Positions 24,273 through 33,300 are shown, numbered from the stretch's first letter. The stretch: 47,997 nucleotides of DNA from CAXBDP01 sp041689935 (GCA_041689935.1 JBDNFI010000093.1:1-47997); one strand, 5' to 3'. A program made the numbers and translations. The notes: generated by a model not told the origin, from the sequence alone.

Positions 24273-26935
24273 TGATAAATGTCAGGAACGAGAGCTGCAC
24301 AGATTGTGCTTTGTATGTTCAATGCAGGACAGTGTGCCTGAGCGATACCATAAAAGAGGGTACGCCGTTAATGGTGGTTTTTGACTACCCCAGCAAATCA
24401 GACGACACTGGTAGAACAGTGATGGCCTCTAAACGAGAAAAGTTACTTTTTGACATAGGAGAGAAAGTAGTAGGAGTTGATTTGAGAACGTCGGCTGCAA
24501 AAGGGTATCTACTCAGGTGCGCCCCGGAGACCCGTAAACCGGAGGATGAGGAGTACGACACTTGCAGAACCTATTTCGACCAAGAAGTTAGCAAGGTCAA
24601 GCCCAAGGTTATACTTGCAATAGGCGACACTGTTTTTCAGAAGCTAGTTGGAAAAGGTAAAAAGCTTATGCAAAGTGCTGGACAAGCTTTTAATGTTGAA
24701 ATTGGAGGGCACAGTGTTATAGTGATACCGACTTACGCCACGTATTATGTAGCTCAGAACACGTCCAAGCTTACGGAGTTTGCGACTCACATCCAAAAAG
24801 CTCACCACGTTTCAGTGGGCTTTGCTGGAAATGGCCGAAATGTTCCATACGTAATGTGTGATACGATTGATAAAGTAAGGGAGTTGATGGGCTTTTGTAG
24901 GGAGACAGGGCGTGCGGCTTTTGACTTTGAGACCACAGGGCTTGATTACCACTCAGACAGCTTTAGGGCAACCTGCATATCTTTCAGCTTCCAATCGGGC
25001 AGCTCGTATGTAGTCCCTCTGGACCACTTTGAAACACCGTTCACCGAGGCAGAACTGGATGAGGTGCTGGCTATACTGAAAAAGGAATTTTTCAACTCCC
25101 CAGAAATTGATAAAATAGCGCATAATTTGAGGTTTGATAGCCATGTGGCTAGAACCTATGGCCTTTGGCCTATACGTGGGAGGCTGGATGATACCATGCT
25201 AATGCACCACTTGATAGACGAGACTACTAAGCAAGGGCTGAAAATACTAGCTCCTATGTATTACCCAGATTATCAGGATTATGAGTCTACTGTAGCGGCT
25301 TACGGTTGGGATGCAGTACCGCTAGACAAATTGGCGCAATACTCAGGAAATGATACGGACGTTACGATAAAAATAAGGGACATTTTTGAGGCAGAGCTTT
25401 TAAAGGACATACGGCTATACAGGACATACAGGAATTTAACGATACCAGCGTTAAAGGCTTTGGCAGATATGGAGTACCTAGGCGCTCACATAGATACTGA
25501 ACACATGGAGAGTTCGATAGTAGAAGCTCAGGCACTGGCAGACACGCTGGAGGCTCAGATAAAATCCCTGCCACTAGTTGCCCGGTATATAGAACATTTG
25601 AGGGTGAACCAAAAAGAAAAAACACTTTCACTACTCGCTGATAAGATAATTGCTAACCAGCAAAAGCCAAAGATAACCGCCGCCACGCAAGCAGCTATAG
25701 ACAGGTTGACAGCATCTAGGAACGCTATAAGGACAGGGGCTGAACAGATCGTAGTTCAATTAAATATAGGAAGCTGGCAGCAGCTGGTTCCATTGCTATA
25801 CACAGAGCACGGTTACAACTTTCCCAAACTTGCAAACCCAAAGAGGGGAGAAACCGACACGCCCACAGGTAAGGACTACTTGATAAGGCTTCATGACGAC
25901 AGCGGTTTTTTAAGCAGCTTATTAGCGTGGAGAAGCATTCAGAAAATTTTAGGTACTTATCTAAAGGGCATAATGGAGAGGGTAGACAAAAACGGCATGG
26001 TGCACACAAGTTTCATGCAGCACGGAACAACCACTGGAAGGCTATCCTCAGCCGACCCTAATTTGCAAAACATTCCTAAAGTTGCCAAGGTTAAAAACGA
26101 GCTTGCCAAGAGGGTGACTAAAATGGTGACTAGAGCTTTCGTGCCGCCGAAAGGGTGGTCAATTATGCAAGTGGATTACTCTCAGGCAGAGCTTAGGCTA
26201 ATTGCAGAGTTCTCTGGGGATGAGAACATGATAGATGCTTACCAGACAGATAAGGATTTGCACGCAGTAACCGCTAGTACGCTCGTTGACCAGACGCTAG
26301 ACGATTTTTATTTGCTGGAGGAGGCGATGATTGCAGATTTAAGAACAAAGGCAAAGGCAGGAAATTTCGGCCTCATATATGGAATGCAGCCCAAAGGCTT
26401 TGTTGAGTACGCTTATTTGCAGTATGGGGTGGTTATGACTTTAGAGGAAGCTCAGCACTTCAGGTACAAGTTTTTCAGTCTGTATCCTAGAATTTTGGAG
26501 TACCACGCTTTATACATAGCCAAGGCGGAGAAATACGGATATGTAAGGACACTGTTTGGCCGTAAAAGGCATTGTGACGATATAAACTCTGAGGATGATT
26601 TTAAAAAGGGAGTGGCAGAGAGAGAAGCGATAAACAGCCCAATACAAGGCACTGCTGGAGAGCTGACAGTATTTGCAATAACTCGCATCGCTGCAAGGTT
26701 ACAAGCGGCAGGGCTAACCCATAAAGTGCGCTTGTTTAATACCGTACACGACTCGATAAAACTATACTTCATGCCCGATGTACTTCACCAGCTTTACTAC
26801 ATTGTTAAGGAGGCGTGCGAAAATTTACCTATACAGGTCGCTTTCAACAAGTCCCTGACTCATGTCACTATGAAGGTGGATTTTGAGGTTAGCGACGTGA
26901 GCTGGGGGGACTTAAAAAAGCTGGTTTTAGAGTAA
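24269..26935 (+). CDS. DNA polymerase I (family A) with N-terminal uracil-DNA-glycosylase-like domain
   Basis: An 888-residue phage replicase. Residues 1-185 resemble family 4 uracil-DNA glycosylase: four Cys (10, 13, 84, 99) with YLLRCAPETRKPEDEE and KPKVILAIGDTVFQKL. The usual catalytic GEAPG and HPS motifs are replaced by FDYPSKSDD and IPTYATYY, so the domain may be structural. Residues about 215-380 carry a DEDD 3'-5' exonuclease (AFDFETTGL, AHNLRFDSH). The polymerase follows with motif A VDYSQAELR near 632, motif B RTKAKAGNFGLIYG near 690, and motif C VHDS near 827. It is the last gene before a promoter. Confidence 0.93.
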   Translation: MMINVRNESCTDCALYVQCRTVCLSDTIKEGTPLMVVFDYPSKSDDTGRTVMASKREKLLFDIGEKVVGVDLRTSAAKGYLLRCAPETRKPEDEEYDTCRTYFDQEVSKVKPKVILAIGDTVFQKLVGKGKKLMQSAGQAFNVEIGGHSVIVIPTYATYYVAQNTSKLTEFATHIQKAHHVSVGFAGNGRNVPYVMCDTIDKVRELMGFCRETGRAAFDFETTGLDYHSDSFRATCISFSFQSGSSYVVPLDHFETPFTEAELDEVLAILKKEFFNSPEIDKIAHNLRFDSHVARTYGLWPIRGRLDDTMLMHHLIDETTKQGLKILAPMYYPDYQDYESTVAAYGWDAVPLDKLAQYSGNDTDVTIKIRDIFEAELLKDIRLYRTYRNLTIPALKALADMEYLGAHIDTEHMESSIVEAQALADTLEAQIKSLPLVARYIEHLRVNQKEKTLSLLADKIIANQQKPKITAATQAAIDRLTASRNAIRTGAEQIVVQLNIGSWQQLVPLLYTEHGYNFPKLANPKRGETDTPTGKDYLIRLHDDSGFLSSLLAWRSIQKILGTYLKGIMERVDKNGMVHTSFMQHGTTTGRLSSADPNLQNIPKVAKVKNELAKRVTKMVTRAFVPPKGWSIMQVDYSQAELRLIAEFSGDENMIDAYQTDKDLHAVTASTLVDQTLDDFYLLEEAMIADLRTKAKAGNFGLIYGMQPKGFVEYAYLQYGVVMTLEEAQHFRYKFFSLYPRILEYHALYIAKAEKYGYVRTLFGRKRHCDDINSEDDFKKGVAEREAINSPIQGTAGELTVFAITRIAARLQAAGLTHKVRLFNTVHDSIKLYFMPDVLHQLYYIVKEACENLPIQVAFNKSLTHVTMKVDFEVSDVSWGDLKKLVLE
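24439..24449 (-). repeat. Dispersed AAAGTAACTTT motif, copy 10
   Basis: Exact copy in minus orientation in the glycosylase-like part of the polymerase gene, read as Lys-Leu-Leu-Phe. Confidence 0.75.
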
Positions 26936-26941
26936 AATAAT

Positions 26942-26972
26942 TTTGTTAGTATTAAAAATATTCGTACATTTA
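26942..26972 (+). promoter_or_regulatory. Phage-family promoter 4
   Basis: TTTGTTAG from 26942 and TACATTTA at 26965-26972, spacing 19. Leader of about 30 bases to the SSB gene at 27007. Confidence 0.75.
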
Positions 26973-27006
26973 TAGAGTTAATAAACAACCTTAATTAATA
27001 GTCATT

Positions 27007-27888
27007 ATGCTAAACTTAGAAGCACTAAAAGACGCTCAGAAGGATTTAACTGAGCGCACGCAATCAAGTGGAAAAGATTACTTTTTCGCTAAAAGCATTG
27101 GGGAGTGTACGGATGTACGGTTGCTGCCCCCACTACCGACACAGAACGGTATCTACTTCCACGAAGTAATCAAGTTCTGGATTAATGGAAAGCCCTACAT
27201 GTCTCCACTGACTTTCGGTAGAGCAGGATGTCCTTTAGACGAGGAGCTGGAGCTGGCCAAAGACGGCGCAAAGACAGATGCCAGCTTGAAAAAGTTGCTA
27301 GAGAAGTTCCAGAAAAAATCAGAGTTCCACATGCCTATGCTGCTGCTGGATATTAAAGAGGATGCCAGCGGAAACATAGCAGCTATAACAGTGATTGATG
27401 ATGCTCCTAAGATTTTGTCAGCAGGAACTATGCTCATCAAAGCAATTAATAAGCTGGTCACAAGTCGCCAGTATCAAAACGCTACAGAGGATGGGCTGAT
27501 GGACAGAGTAAAAGGCTGGAACATTACGCTCAGTAAGACTGGAAAGGGTTTGGACACTGAGTACGCTGCTATCGGCTGGACAGCTCAAACTGAAATGGCA
27601 GAAAAGCATTATACCGCTATCCCTGACGTGATGGAGAAGGCTAAAAAAGAACTTAAATCTGACGAGTTTTTGAGGAAAATTGCTAGAAATTATCTGTACG
27701 GCGAAGACCTGCCAGCAGAAGACAAACCAGCAGCGGACTCTGGAACCGCTACAGCAGCGCCTGAAGAGAAGCCAGCAGCTAGCAGAGGTAGAGGCGCTGC
27801 CAAGACTTCTGACGTTGAAGCAGAAGCACCTAAAGCAGCAGGACGTGGCCGCCGGGACATCATAGGCGACATGGAGAACATGGGTTAA
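27007..27888 (+). CDS. Single-stranded DNA-binding protein (T4 gp32-like)
   Basis: A 293-residue protein with the gp32-type core: GKDYFFAKSIGECTDVRLLPP, then FHEVIKFWINGKPYMSPLTFGRAGCPL, and LDIKEDASGNIAAITVIDDAPKIL. It would coat ssDNA during replication and recombination. The C-terminal 70 residues are a low-complexity Ala/Glu/Pro/Arg-Gly linker ending DMENMG, the usual site of partner binding. It is a one-gene transcription unit with its own promoter and a strong terminator, consistent with high expression. Confidence 0.85.
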   Translation: MLNLEALKDAQKDLTERTQSSGKDYFFAKSIGECTDVRLLPPLPTQNGIYFHEVIKFWINGKPYMSPLTFGRAGCPLDEELELAKDGAKTDASLKKLLEKFQKKSEFHMPMLLLDIKEDASGNIAAITVIDDAPKILSAGTMLIKAINKLVTSRQYQNATEDGLMDRVKGWNITLSKTGKGLDTEYAAIGWTAQTEMAEKHYTAIPDVMEKAKKELKSDEFLRKIARNYLYGEDLPAEDKPAADSGTATAAPEEKPAASRGRGAAKTSDVEAEAPKAAGRGRRDIIGDMENMG

Positions 27889-27889
27889 T

Positions 27890-27900
27890 AAAGTAACTTT
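27890..27900 (+). repeat. Dispersed AAAGTAACTTT motif, copy 11
   Basis: Exact copy in plus orientation in non-coding DNA between the SSB stop and its terminator; the palindrome extends to ATAAAG...CTTTAT. Confidence 0.8.
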
Positions 27901-27908
27901 ATAAAATG

Positions 27909-27940
27909 ACTGGGGGACTCGCTCCCCCAGTTTTGTATTT
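27909..27940 (+). terminator. Intrinsic terminator after SSB
   Basis: ACTGGGGGA (27909-27917) pairs perfectly with TCCCCCAGT (27923-27931), 5 base loop, then TTTTGTATTT. Confidence 0.92.
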
Positions 27941-27946
27941 TTAAGT

Positions 27947-28423
27947 ATGAGCTTCAAGGACAAAGAGATAGAAGCTTCTGGCAAAATGCGAGAAGATTTA
28001 ACAGGAATAGATTTTACCTTTCCCAAAGCCATGCAACGGATAAGCAGCGTATTTGTTGGCAGCGATTTACTTATAAAATTTAAGGTGCTCAGATACAGCA
28101 GAAGCGACGCTCAAAATAGATGGCTATGGGGAGTTGCGTACCCTACCATAGCAGGCTGGCACAAAGAGACGCAGGGGGAGCGTATTACAGCGGATGAAAT
28201 ACATGCTATAACGTGCTCAGTTATTCTAGGAAGAAGGCTGATTATAAAAGAAAAGGACGGTGTAGAGTATGCGTTTTTTGAGGGTAAAACTAGCAGCCAG
28301 CTTAATACTAAAGAGTTCACTGAATTAATGGAGCAGCTTCAACAATTCTGGGCAGAGAAAGGGTGCTACATTGCAGACCCTAAACAGAACAATCTAATCA
28401 CAGACCACTTAAACGACTTCTAA
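27947..28423 (+). CDS. NinB-like recombination protein
   Basis: A 158-residue protein resembling NinB/Orf family recombination mediators: LRYSRSDAQNRWLWGVAYPTIAG, TADEIHAITCSVILG and TSSQLNTKEFTELMEQLQQFWAEKG match the conserved blocks. Lambda Orf/NinB binds SSB-coated ssDNA and helps strand exchange, which fits its place right after SSB. No promoter is evident between the SSB terminator and this gene; it may depend on readthrough. Its stop overlaps the next ATG. Confidence 0.75.
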   Translation: MSFKDKEIEASGKMREDLTGIDFTFPKAMQRISSVFVGSDLLIKFKVLRYSRSDAQNRWLWGVAYPTIAGWHKETQGERITADEIHAITCSVILGRRLIIKEKDGVEYAFFEGKTSSQLNTKEFTELMEQLQQFWAEKGCYIADPKQNNLITDHLNDF

Positions 28424-28836
28424 TGGATAACAGCGAACAAGAGCCAGATACGCAACCAGCCCCAAATGTAGGCAGGCCGTTGGTACACAGCAGTGATGAT
28501 GAATACTCAGAGGTATTTAAGGTTGATGTAAGCAGAAGAATACGCAACAACCTAACCAACAGCAGGTCGCTAAACTTGGAGACAAAGCTCACTACAAAAG
28601 GCAGGCTGGTAGTATCAATATACGTGAGGACAATATCTAGGAGAGGTGTCGTTGAACAAGCACTCTATATAAACGATGCACACTCTGAAAAAACTTTAGC
28701 CGACAGCATAGATAACAGAAAAATAGTTGACATCAGAGCCGTCCGTATAATTATGGATGGAGTAAGTAAAAAGAGATTAAACCTTGCTTTTGTCTACACT
28801 GTAGAAAAGCAGCAACAAGAAAAAATAGATGGATAA
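28423..28836 (+). CDS. Hypothetical protein (137 aa)
   Basis: Unrecognised 137-residue protein. The first 30 residues are acidic and likely disordered (NSEQEPDTQPAPNVG). Residues 45-130 have alternating beta strands (LVVSIYVRTISRRGV and RLNLAFVYTV). It overlaps the NinB-like gene by one base and the SbcD-like gene by eight, so it is translated with recombination genes. Confidence 0.7.
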   Translation: MDNSEQEPDTQPAPNVGRPLVHSSDDEYSEVFKVDVSRRIRNNLTNSRSLNLETKLTTKGRLVVSIYVRTISRRGVVEQALYINDAHSEKTLADSIDNRKIVDIRAVRIIMDGVSKKRLNLAFVYTVEKQQQEKIDG

Positions 28837-29821
28837 TTTTATAGTGTTTTCGGATTTGCACGTACACAACTACAAGAAGTTTAACAGCGATGGAAGGCGT
28901 ATGAACTACTGCATTCAAGTGATTGAGAACGTGTTCCAGAAAGCACAGGAAGAAAAAGCGCACATACTATTTGGAGGCGACCTGTACGACCAGCAGCAAT
29001 CACTACCAACTGTTGTAATAAATAAAGTAATAAAGGCGCTAAAAAATTGCTTTGAACGCTACCCAGATGTCAACTTCATAGCCATATCTGGGAACCACGA
29101 CCACGCCACTAAAAACACTATTGGCAGCCCTGCTGTATCTGCTATGGAGCATTTGTGGGATGTGTTCGATGGTAGGTTTATATTGATTGATAACGGCTTC
29201 GTAGAAGTTGGAGGCACAATAGTTTACGGCGTACCTTATTACGAAAGCCCTGACGACTTCAAAACACGGTTGCTAGAGGCGAGGGCACTTGCAGAGGGTA
29301 GAACCGATAAAGCAGCGGTACTTTTAATACATCAAACTCCGGGAGGCATTGGAAACGAAATGATAATCCCAGACACCGTTGCATCAGACCCAGCCTATGC
29401 GGCCTTTGATTTGGTATTTTGTGGGCATATTCACCAAGGGCAGCAGATAGCTCCGGGCTTCTATGTTGTAGGTTCACCGCTGCATAGGGATTTAGGTGAT
29501 GAAGGGGACAAGAAAAGCATTATAACCCTATCTATAGACGACGCAGGGATACAGCTTTCTAGGCTACTTACGGGCTACCCGGAGTACAAGAGGGTAACAG
29601 TTGCTGCTGGAGAGGCTGTGCCAGAGAATGATTTCGACTACATAGTGGTTGTACCTGTGGTTGCTGATATTGCCCAGCAGGAGCAGGAGATTAGCCAGAC
29701 AGAGTTTGGTGCGGATTTATCCGCTAGAGTGCTTATTGAAAATTACGCTAAAAAATTGCTCCCAAGCAGCTCTTTAGCGGATTATATGAATGTGGGCGTA
29801 GTGTTGTTGGGGAGCAATTAA
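28829..29821 (+). CDS. SbcD/gp47-like nuclease subunit
   Basis: A 330-residue metallophosphoesterase. Metal-binding motifs are FSDLHVHNYKKF (residues about 5-16), LFGGDLYDQ (about 47-55), ISGNHDH (about 87-93) and FCGHIHQG (about 203-210), the full Mre11/SbcD/T4 gp47 set. With the SbcC-like ATPase at 31059 it should form the double-strand end-processing complex. The two subunit genes are separated by GroES-like and ParB-like genes, an uncommon arrangement. Confidence 0.9.
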   Translation: MDNFIVFSDLHVHNYKKFNSDGRRMNYCIQVIENVFQKAQEEKAHILFGGDLYDQQQSLPTVVINKVIKALKNCFERYPDVNFIAISGNHDHATKNTIGSPAVSAMEHLWDVFDGRFILIDNGFVEVGGTIVYGVPYYESPDDFKTRLLEARALAEGRTDKAAVLLIHQTPGGIGNEMIIPDTVASDPAYAAFDLVFCGHIHQGQQIAPGFYVVGSPLHRDLGDEGDKKSIITLSIDDAGIQLSRLLTGYPEYKRVTVAAGEAVPENDFDYIVVVPVVADIAQQEQEISQTEFGADLSARVLIENYAKKLLPSSSLADYMNVGVVLLGSN

Positions 29822-29838
29822 AAATTTATTTAAAATAC

Positions 29839-29869
29839 TTTGTTACTTTTAAAAATATTCGTATCTTTA
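29839..29869 (+). promoter_or_regulatory. Phage-family promoter 5
   Basis: TTTGTTAC from 29839 and TATCTTTA at 29862-29869, spacing 19. The -33 region reads GTTACTTTT, nine bases that also occur in several dispersed motif copies. Leader of about 25 bases to 29895. Confidence 0.78.
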
Positions 29870-29894
29870 AAGCATCAAATAAACACTACCACAA

Positions 29895-30200
29895 ATGAGC
29901 GATACCCGCACCAATTTGAAAAGCTGGATACCATGCCTAGACAGACTCCTCGTGAAAGAGGCTGAGCCTATAGAAATGACAACCAAGCACGGATTAATCT
30001 TGCCAGCCGCAAGCGTCGCCGAAAACTCAGCAAAAATTTGCGAGGTTATTACGTTAGGCACAGGCGTTTCTGATAATCCGTTTTTATGCAAAGAGGGCGA
30101 CACTGTAATTTGTTCCAAGTTCGCAGGCAGCGAAGTGCTTATTGATGGAGAAACCTATCTTGTTATTCGTAATACAGATATTTTAATGGTACACAATTAA
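29895..30200 (+). CDS. GroES-like co-chaperonin
   Basis: A 101-residue cpn10 protein. The order is typical: IPCLDRLLVKEAEPIEMT near the N-terminus, a mobile loop region HGLILPAASVAENSA, then KEGDTVICSKFAGSEVLIDGETYLVIRNTDILMV at the C-terminus. Like T4 gp31, it may replace host GroES so that GroEL folds a phage protein, often the capsid. It is first in an operon with the ParB-like and SbcC-like genes under a phage-family promoter. Confidence 0.9.
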   Translation: MSDTRTNLKSWIPCLDRLLVKEAEPIEMTTKHGLILPAASVAENSAKICEVITLGTGVSDNPFLCKEGDTVICSKFAGSEVLIDGETYLVIRNTDILMVHN

Positions 30201-30218
30201 CCAATCAATTTATACACC

Positions 30219-31055
30219 ATGTCACAAGAAACCACCACCAAAGTACGGGAACAAAGAAATGTTTACCGTATTCCTTCGAGCCAGTTAGCGGTTCGTGAAA
30301 ACTTTAACAAGCGCTACGATTATGGAGAAATCGAGGCCCTTAAGCAATCCATTATGAAAAATGGTGCTAAGCAGCCGCTGCGAGGTTACAAAGAAAAAGA
30401 CCAGTACATTATCACTGACGGCCACCGCAGGTACAGGGCATTACAGCTGTTGGCAGCTGATGGCCTAGAAGTAGAAGTTTCCTTCGTAGTAGAGCCAAAG
30501 GGCTACACCGAAAAAGAGCGTGTTTTTGATATGCTTATTCTTAATGACGGCAAGCCGTTAACTATGCTTGAAGAAGCTGAAGTTATCGCAGTCCTCATAG
30601 GAATGGAAGTCTCAGATGAGGAGATATGCACTACTCTGGGCAAATCAGTCACCCACTTGCACAATTTACGCCTGTTAATCGGAGCTAATGTCAAGTTGAA
30701 AGACAACATCCGCAACGGTATGGTATCTTCTACAGCCGTTCTTGAAATGCTTCGCAAAACAGGAGGCAACAGCGAGGAGGTAGGTGCTATCGTTGTAGAG
30801 GCCATTGAGCAGAACGAAGGCAAACCTGTTGCCGCCCGTCACATCAAAAAAGTCTCTCCGGACGTAAGTCCGAGTCGCAGCCCCAAATTTGGACTTGACG
30901 AGCTTCGACAGCTTCAAGACCAGCTGGAGAACATGAGTGGCAACCCTAATGAAGGGGCTGTAGATGTTCTAGCTATGCTTATCCGCTTTGGAGAAGGTAA
31001 AATAAGCCTAGTAGAATTAGGCCAAGTGTTTTTCTTACCAGAGGCCGGAGAGTAA
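30219..31055 (+). CDS. ParB-like DNA-binding protein
   Basis: A 278-residue protein of the ParB/Spo0J type. The N-terminal domain has IPSSQLAVRENFNKRYDYGEIEALKQSI, then YIITDGHRRYRALQLL in place of the GERR motif. Residues 120-155 hold the helix-turn-helix region (EEICTTLGKSVTHLHNLRLLIG). No ParA partner is in the window. It could bind a centromere-like site or act in transcription; the dispersed AAAGTAACTTT motif is a candidate target by inference. Start ATG 30219 has a C/A-rich leader and no Shine-Dalgarno. Confidence 0.82.
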   Translation: MSQETTTKVREQRNVYRIPSSQLAVRENFNKRYDYGEIEALKQSIMKNGAKQPLRGYKEKDQYIITDGHRRYRALQLLAADGLEVEVSFVVEPKGYTEKERVFDMLILNDGKPLTMLEEAEVIAVLIGMEVSDEEICTTLGKSVTHLHNLRLLIGANVKLKDNIRNGMVSSTAVLEMLRKTGGNSEEVGAIVVEAIEQNEGKPVAARHIKKVSPDVSPSRSPKFGLDELRQLQDQLENMSGNPNEGAVDVLAMLIRFGEGKISLVELGQVFFLPEAGE

Positions 31056-31058
31056 TTT

Positions 31059-33299
31059 ATGAAAGTAGTAAAGTTTGAAGCCCTCCGAATAGAGGGCTTC
31101 AGCTCTATTGTACTAGATACTCAGATAGAGCTGTCAGGAGCAGGCATTACAATGGTAAAGGGCGAGAACGGTGTGGGTAAAACCACTATGTTTTCAGCCC
31201 TTTCGTGGTGCTTGTACGCCGTTAATCTAAAAGGCGTAAACGCTGACAAAGTCCAAAGCTGGACGCATATTAGGACAGAGTCGTATCGTGGAACTCGTGT
31301 CGCTGTTAAGGTCAAAGATGGGGCAGGTAAGGTTTACATGATCGCCAGGCACTTAAACTTTACGGGAGTAACTTTTGAGCACAAGCAAAAAAGCGGAGTC
31401 TCTATTTTTGAGCACGTTGATTCAGGCTGGCAGCTTATACCTGAGCACCCTCAGCACATTAAAGATTGTAATGACTGGATAGAGGATTTGATGGGAATGA
31501 ACTCCCAGCTATTCCTTAACTCAGTTTTGTTTGGCCAACGCATGAAGCGTTTGGTTGAGAGCTCTGGGGACGAGAAGAGAGCCTTGTTTGAAGGAATTTT
31601 CAACCTTGATTTCATAGCTAGGGTGAAGAAAAATGCTGATGCTAAAGCTCAGGAGCTGAATGCTGAAATAGTAAAGCTCGTAAGTACAGATGCGATGGCT
31701 ACTTCCAAACTACGCTTTATTATGGAGCAGCTTGTCAAGCTAGACGAGGCCAAGGTTAAATTCGACCTCAACCAGACTGAACGATTATGTGTGGCATTAA
31801 CCCGACTTGAATTCAAAACTCAGGCATTTATTCAAGCTAAAGCATCCAACGAGGATATAGTTGAATATGCTAAACATGCCCAAGAGCAAGAGAAAGAGAA
31901 GCAGAGCATAATTGTAAAAAAAGAGGGGTTTCAAAAAGACCTCAGCGCTCAGAAGTTGAGCGTACTTGATTGTCTAGCTAAGTTTGAATTAAAAGAGGAG
32001 ACATTAAGGAAGGCGCAAGAAGTTTACAGCCAGCAAGCAACTACCAAGCAGGAAGAAAGAAACGCCCTGCAAAATTCAAGGCTAGATTTAATCCAAATGC
32101 AGTCAGGGTTCACTCGTGACATTGACAAATATGCACAGTCAATTAATGACCAAAATTTTGAAAAGGCAGCGCTAGAGCGAGGGCTAGCTGAGATAAAAAC
32201 TACGTGCACTGTTTGCGACTCTCCAATTAAGCCGGAAAAACTCAAAGCGGCAAAAGCTAACATAAGCAAGCAAATAAAAGATATTGACATTCTTATTAAG
32301 GTGCTTTCAGATAAGCTGCCTATGGTAATTGAACAAAGGGACTCAATTGATGTCGACATAAAACAGGCGGATGAAAACCTCAGCGCCGTTATTGTTACTA
32401 TAGACCAACTGAAGGAGACTTTAGTTGAAGGTTCACGGTTTATAGCCAATATATTAATTTACACTAACCCGGACTTTAAAGGCGTTCCCAGCGACGACTG
32501 GGTAGAGCTCACTGACGAACTAAGAGCGCTGAGGAGCGGCCAGAATGCTATTGTGGAAGCGATTAAAAGCACCGATAGCTGGCTGCTTGATTACGAGGAC
32601 GTCAGTGACGTCCTTGAGAAAGTGGCTTTATCTGTAGAGGTGTTACAGGCTGCTGAGTACGCTGTAAAGGAGGTAGAAGCTAACGTACTTCATATTAAAC
32701 AGGAGAAGCCTGTAGAGGTCGACAAAGCCCCACTACAGGCTGACATTGTGGCACTGGAGACCCAGATTGATTTGATACATACAGAGCACTGTTTGAAAGT
32801 GGATGAGCTGGAAAAAGTAACTTTTTGGCAAAAAGCCTGCGGAGCTTCTGGGATAAAGGCGTATGTATTTTCTGCCATGTTCAGCTTGCTGAATGATGCT
32901 GTTGTTAAGTACGCCTCACGTTTGGGCATTATGGTGACCTTTGGAGTAGATAATACAAAGGCATCGAAACCTTTTACAACCCAGTGCTACATGAACGGCG
33001 CTCAGGTTGATTACGAGGAGTTATCTGGCGGCCAGAAGCAGCGAGTAGACATAGCCCTAGCATTTGCTACCCATGATGTAGTCAGCGTAAACACCAACGT
33101 ATCACTTCTTATTATGGATGAGGTGTTTGAAGGACTAGACTCCTCTGGAATCGAAACAGCTTTCGACCTTATCAGGGTAAAAGCTGGAGACGCTAAAAAA
33201 GTTTTTGTTATATCACACGCCAATGAGATTGACGGACTTGGAACTAAGAGTATTACATTGAAATTGAATAAATGGGGCTTCACTGAAATAGACAATTAG
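31059..33299 (+). CDS. SbcC/gp46-like ATPase subunit
   Basis: A 746-residue Rad50-type ABC ATPase. Walker A is KGENGVGKTT near residue 36. Coiled coils flank a zinc hook CTVC near residue 384. The signature LSGGQKQRVDIALAFA near 654 and Walker B LLIMDEVFEGLD near 686 complete the motor. It is shorter than E. coli SbcC (1048 aa) because the coiled-coil arms are shorter, close to phage gp46 proteins. It pairs with the nuclease at 28829. Motif copy 12 is in its 3' third. Confidence 0.9.
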   Translation: MKVVKFEALRIEGFSSIVLDTQIELSGAGITMVKGENGVGKTTMFSALSWCLYAVNLKGVNADKVQSWTHIRTESYRGTRVAVKVKDGAGKVYMIARHLNFTGVTFEHKQKSGVSIFEHVDSGWQLIPEHPQHIKDCNDWIEDLMGMNSQLFLNSVLFGQRMKRLVESSGDEKRALFEGIFNLDFIARVKKNADAKAQELNAEIVKLVSTDAMATSKLRFIMEQLVKLDEAKVKFDLNQTERLCVALTRLEFKTQAFIQAKASNEDIVEYAKHAQEQEKEKQSIIVKKEGFQKDLSAQKLSVLDCLAKFELKEETLRKAQEVYSQQATTKQEERNALQNSRLDLIQMQSGFTRDIDKYAQSINDQNFEKAALERGLAEIKTTCTVCDSPIKPEKLKAAKANISKQIKDIDILIKVLSDKLPMVIEQRDSIDVDIKQADENLSAVIVTIDQLKETLVEGSRFIANILIYTNPDFKGVPSDDWVELTDELRALRSGQNAIVEAIKSTDSWLLDYEDVSDVLEKVALSVEVLQAAEYAVKEVEANVLHIKQEKPVEVDKAPLQADIVALETQIDLIHTEHCLKVDELEKVTFWQKACGASGIKAYVFSAMFSLLNDAVVKYASRLGIMVTFGVDNTKASKPFTTQCYMNGAQVDYEELSGGQKQRVDIALAFATHDVVSVNTNVSLLIMDEVFEGLDSSGIETAFDLIRVKAGDAKKVFVISHANEIDGLGTKSITLKLNKWGFTEIDN
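32814..32824 (+). repeat. Dispersed AAAGTAACTTT motif, copy 12
   Basis: Exact copy in plus orientation in the SbcC-like gene, read as Lys-Val-Thr-Phe. Confidence 0.75.
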
Positions 33300-33300
33300 G

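Noticed and set aside
27418..28032. Long minus-strand open frame of 204 codons
   Set aside because: It lies opposite the SSB C-terminus, its terminator and the NinB-like gene, has low-complexity Ser/Cys/Phe-rich translation, and no promoter or start context; a shadow of the coding strand.
30864..30880. Short hairpin CGGAC...GTCCG in the ParB-like gene
   Set aside because: Five base pairs within coding sequence, no T tract and no repeat elsewhere.
32597..32613. GGACGTC-AGT-GACGTCC inverted repeat
   Set aside because: Single occurrence within the SbcC-like coding region, reading normally as Glu-Asp-Val-Ser-Asp-Val; likely chance.
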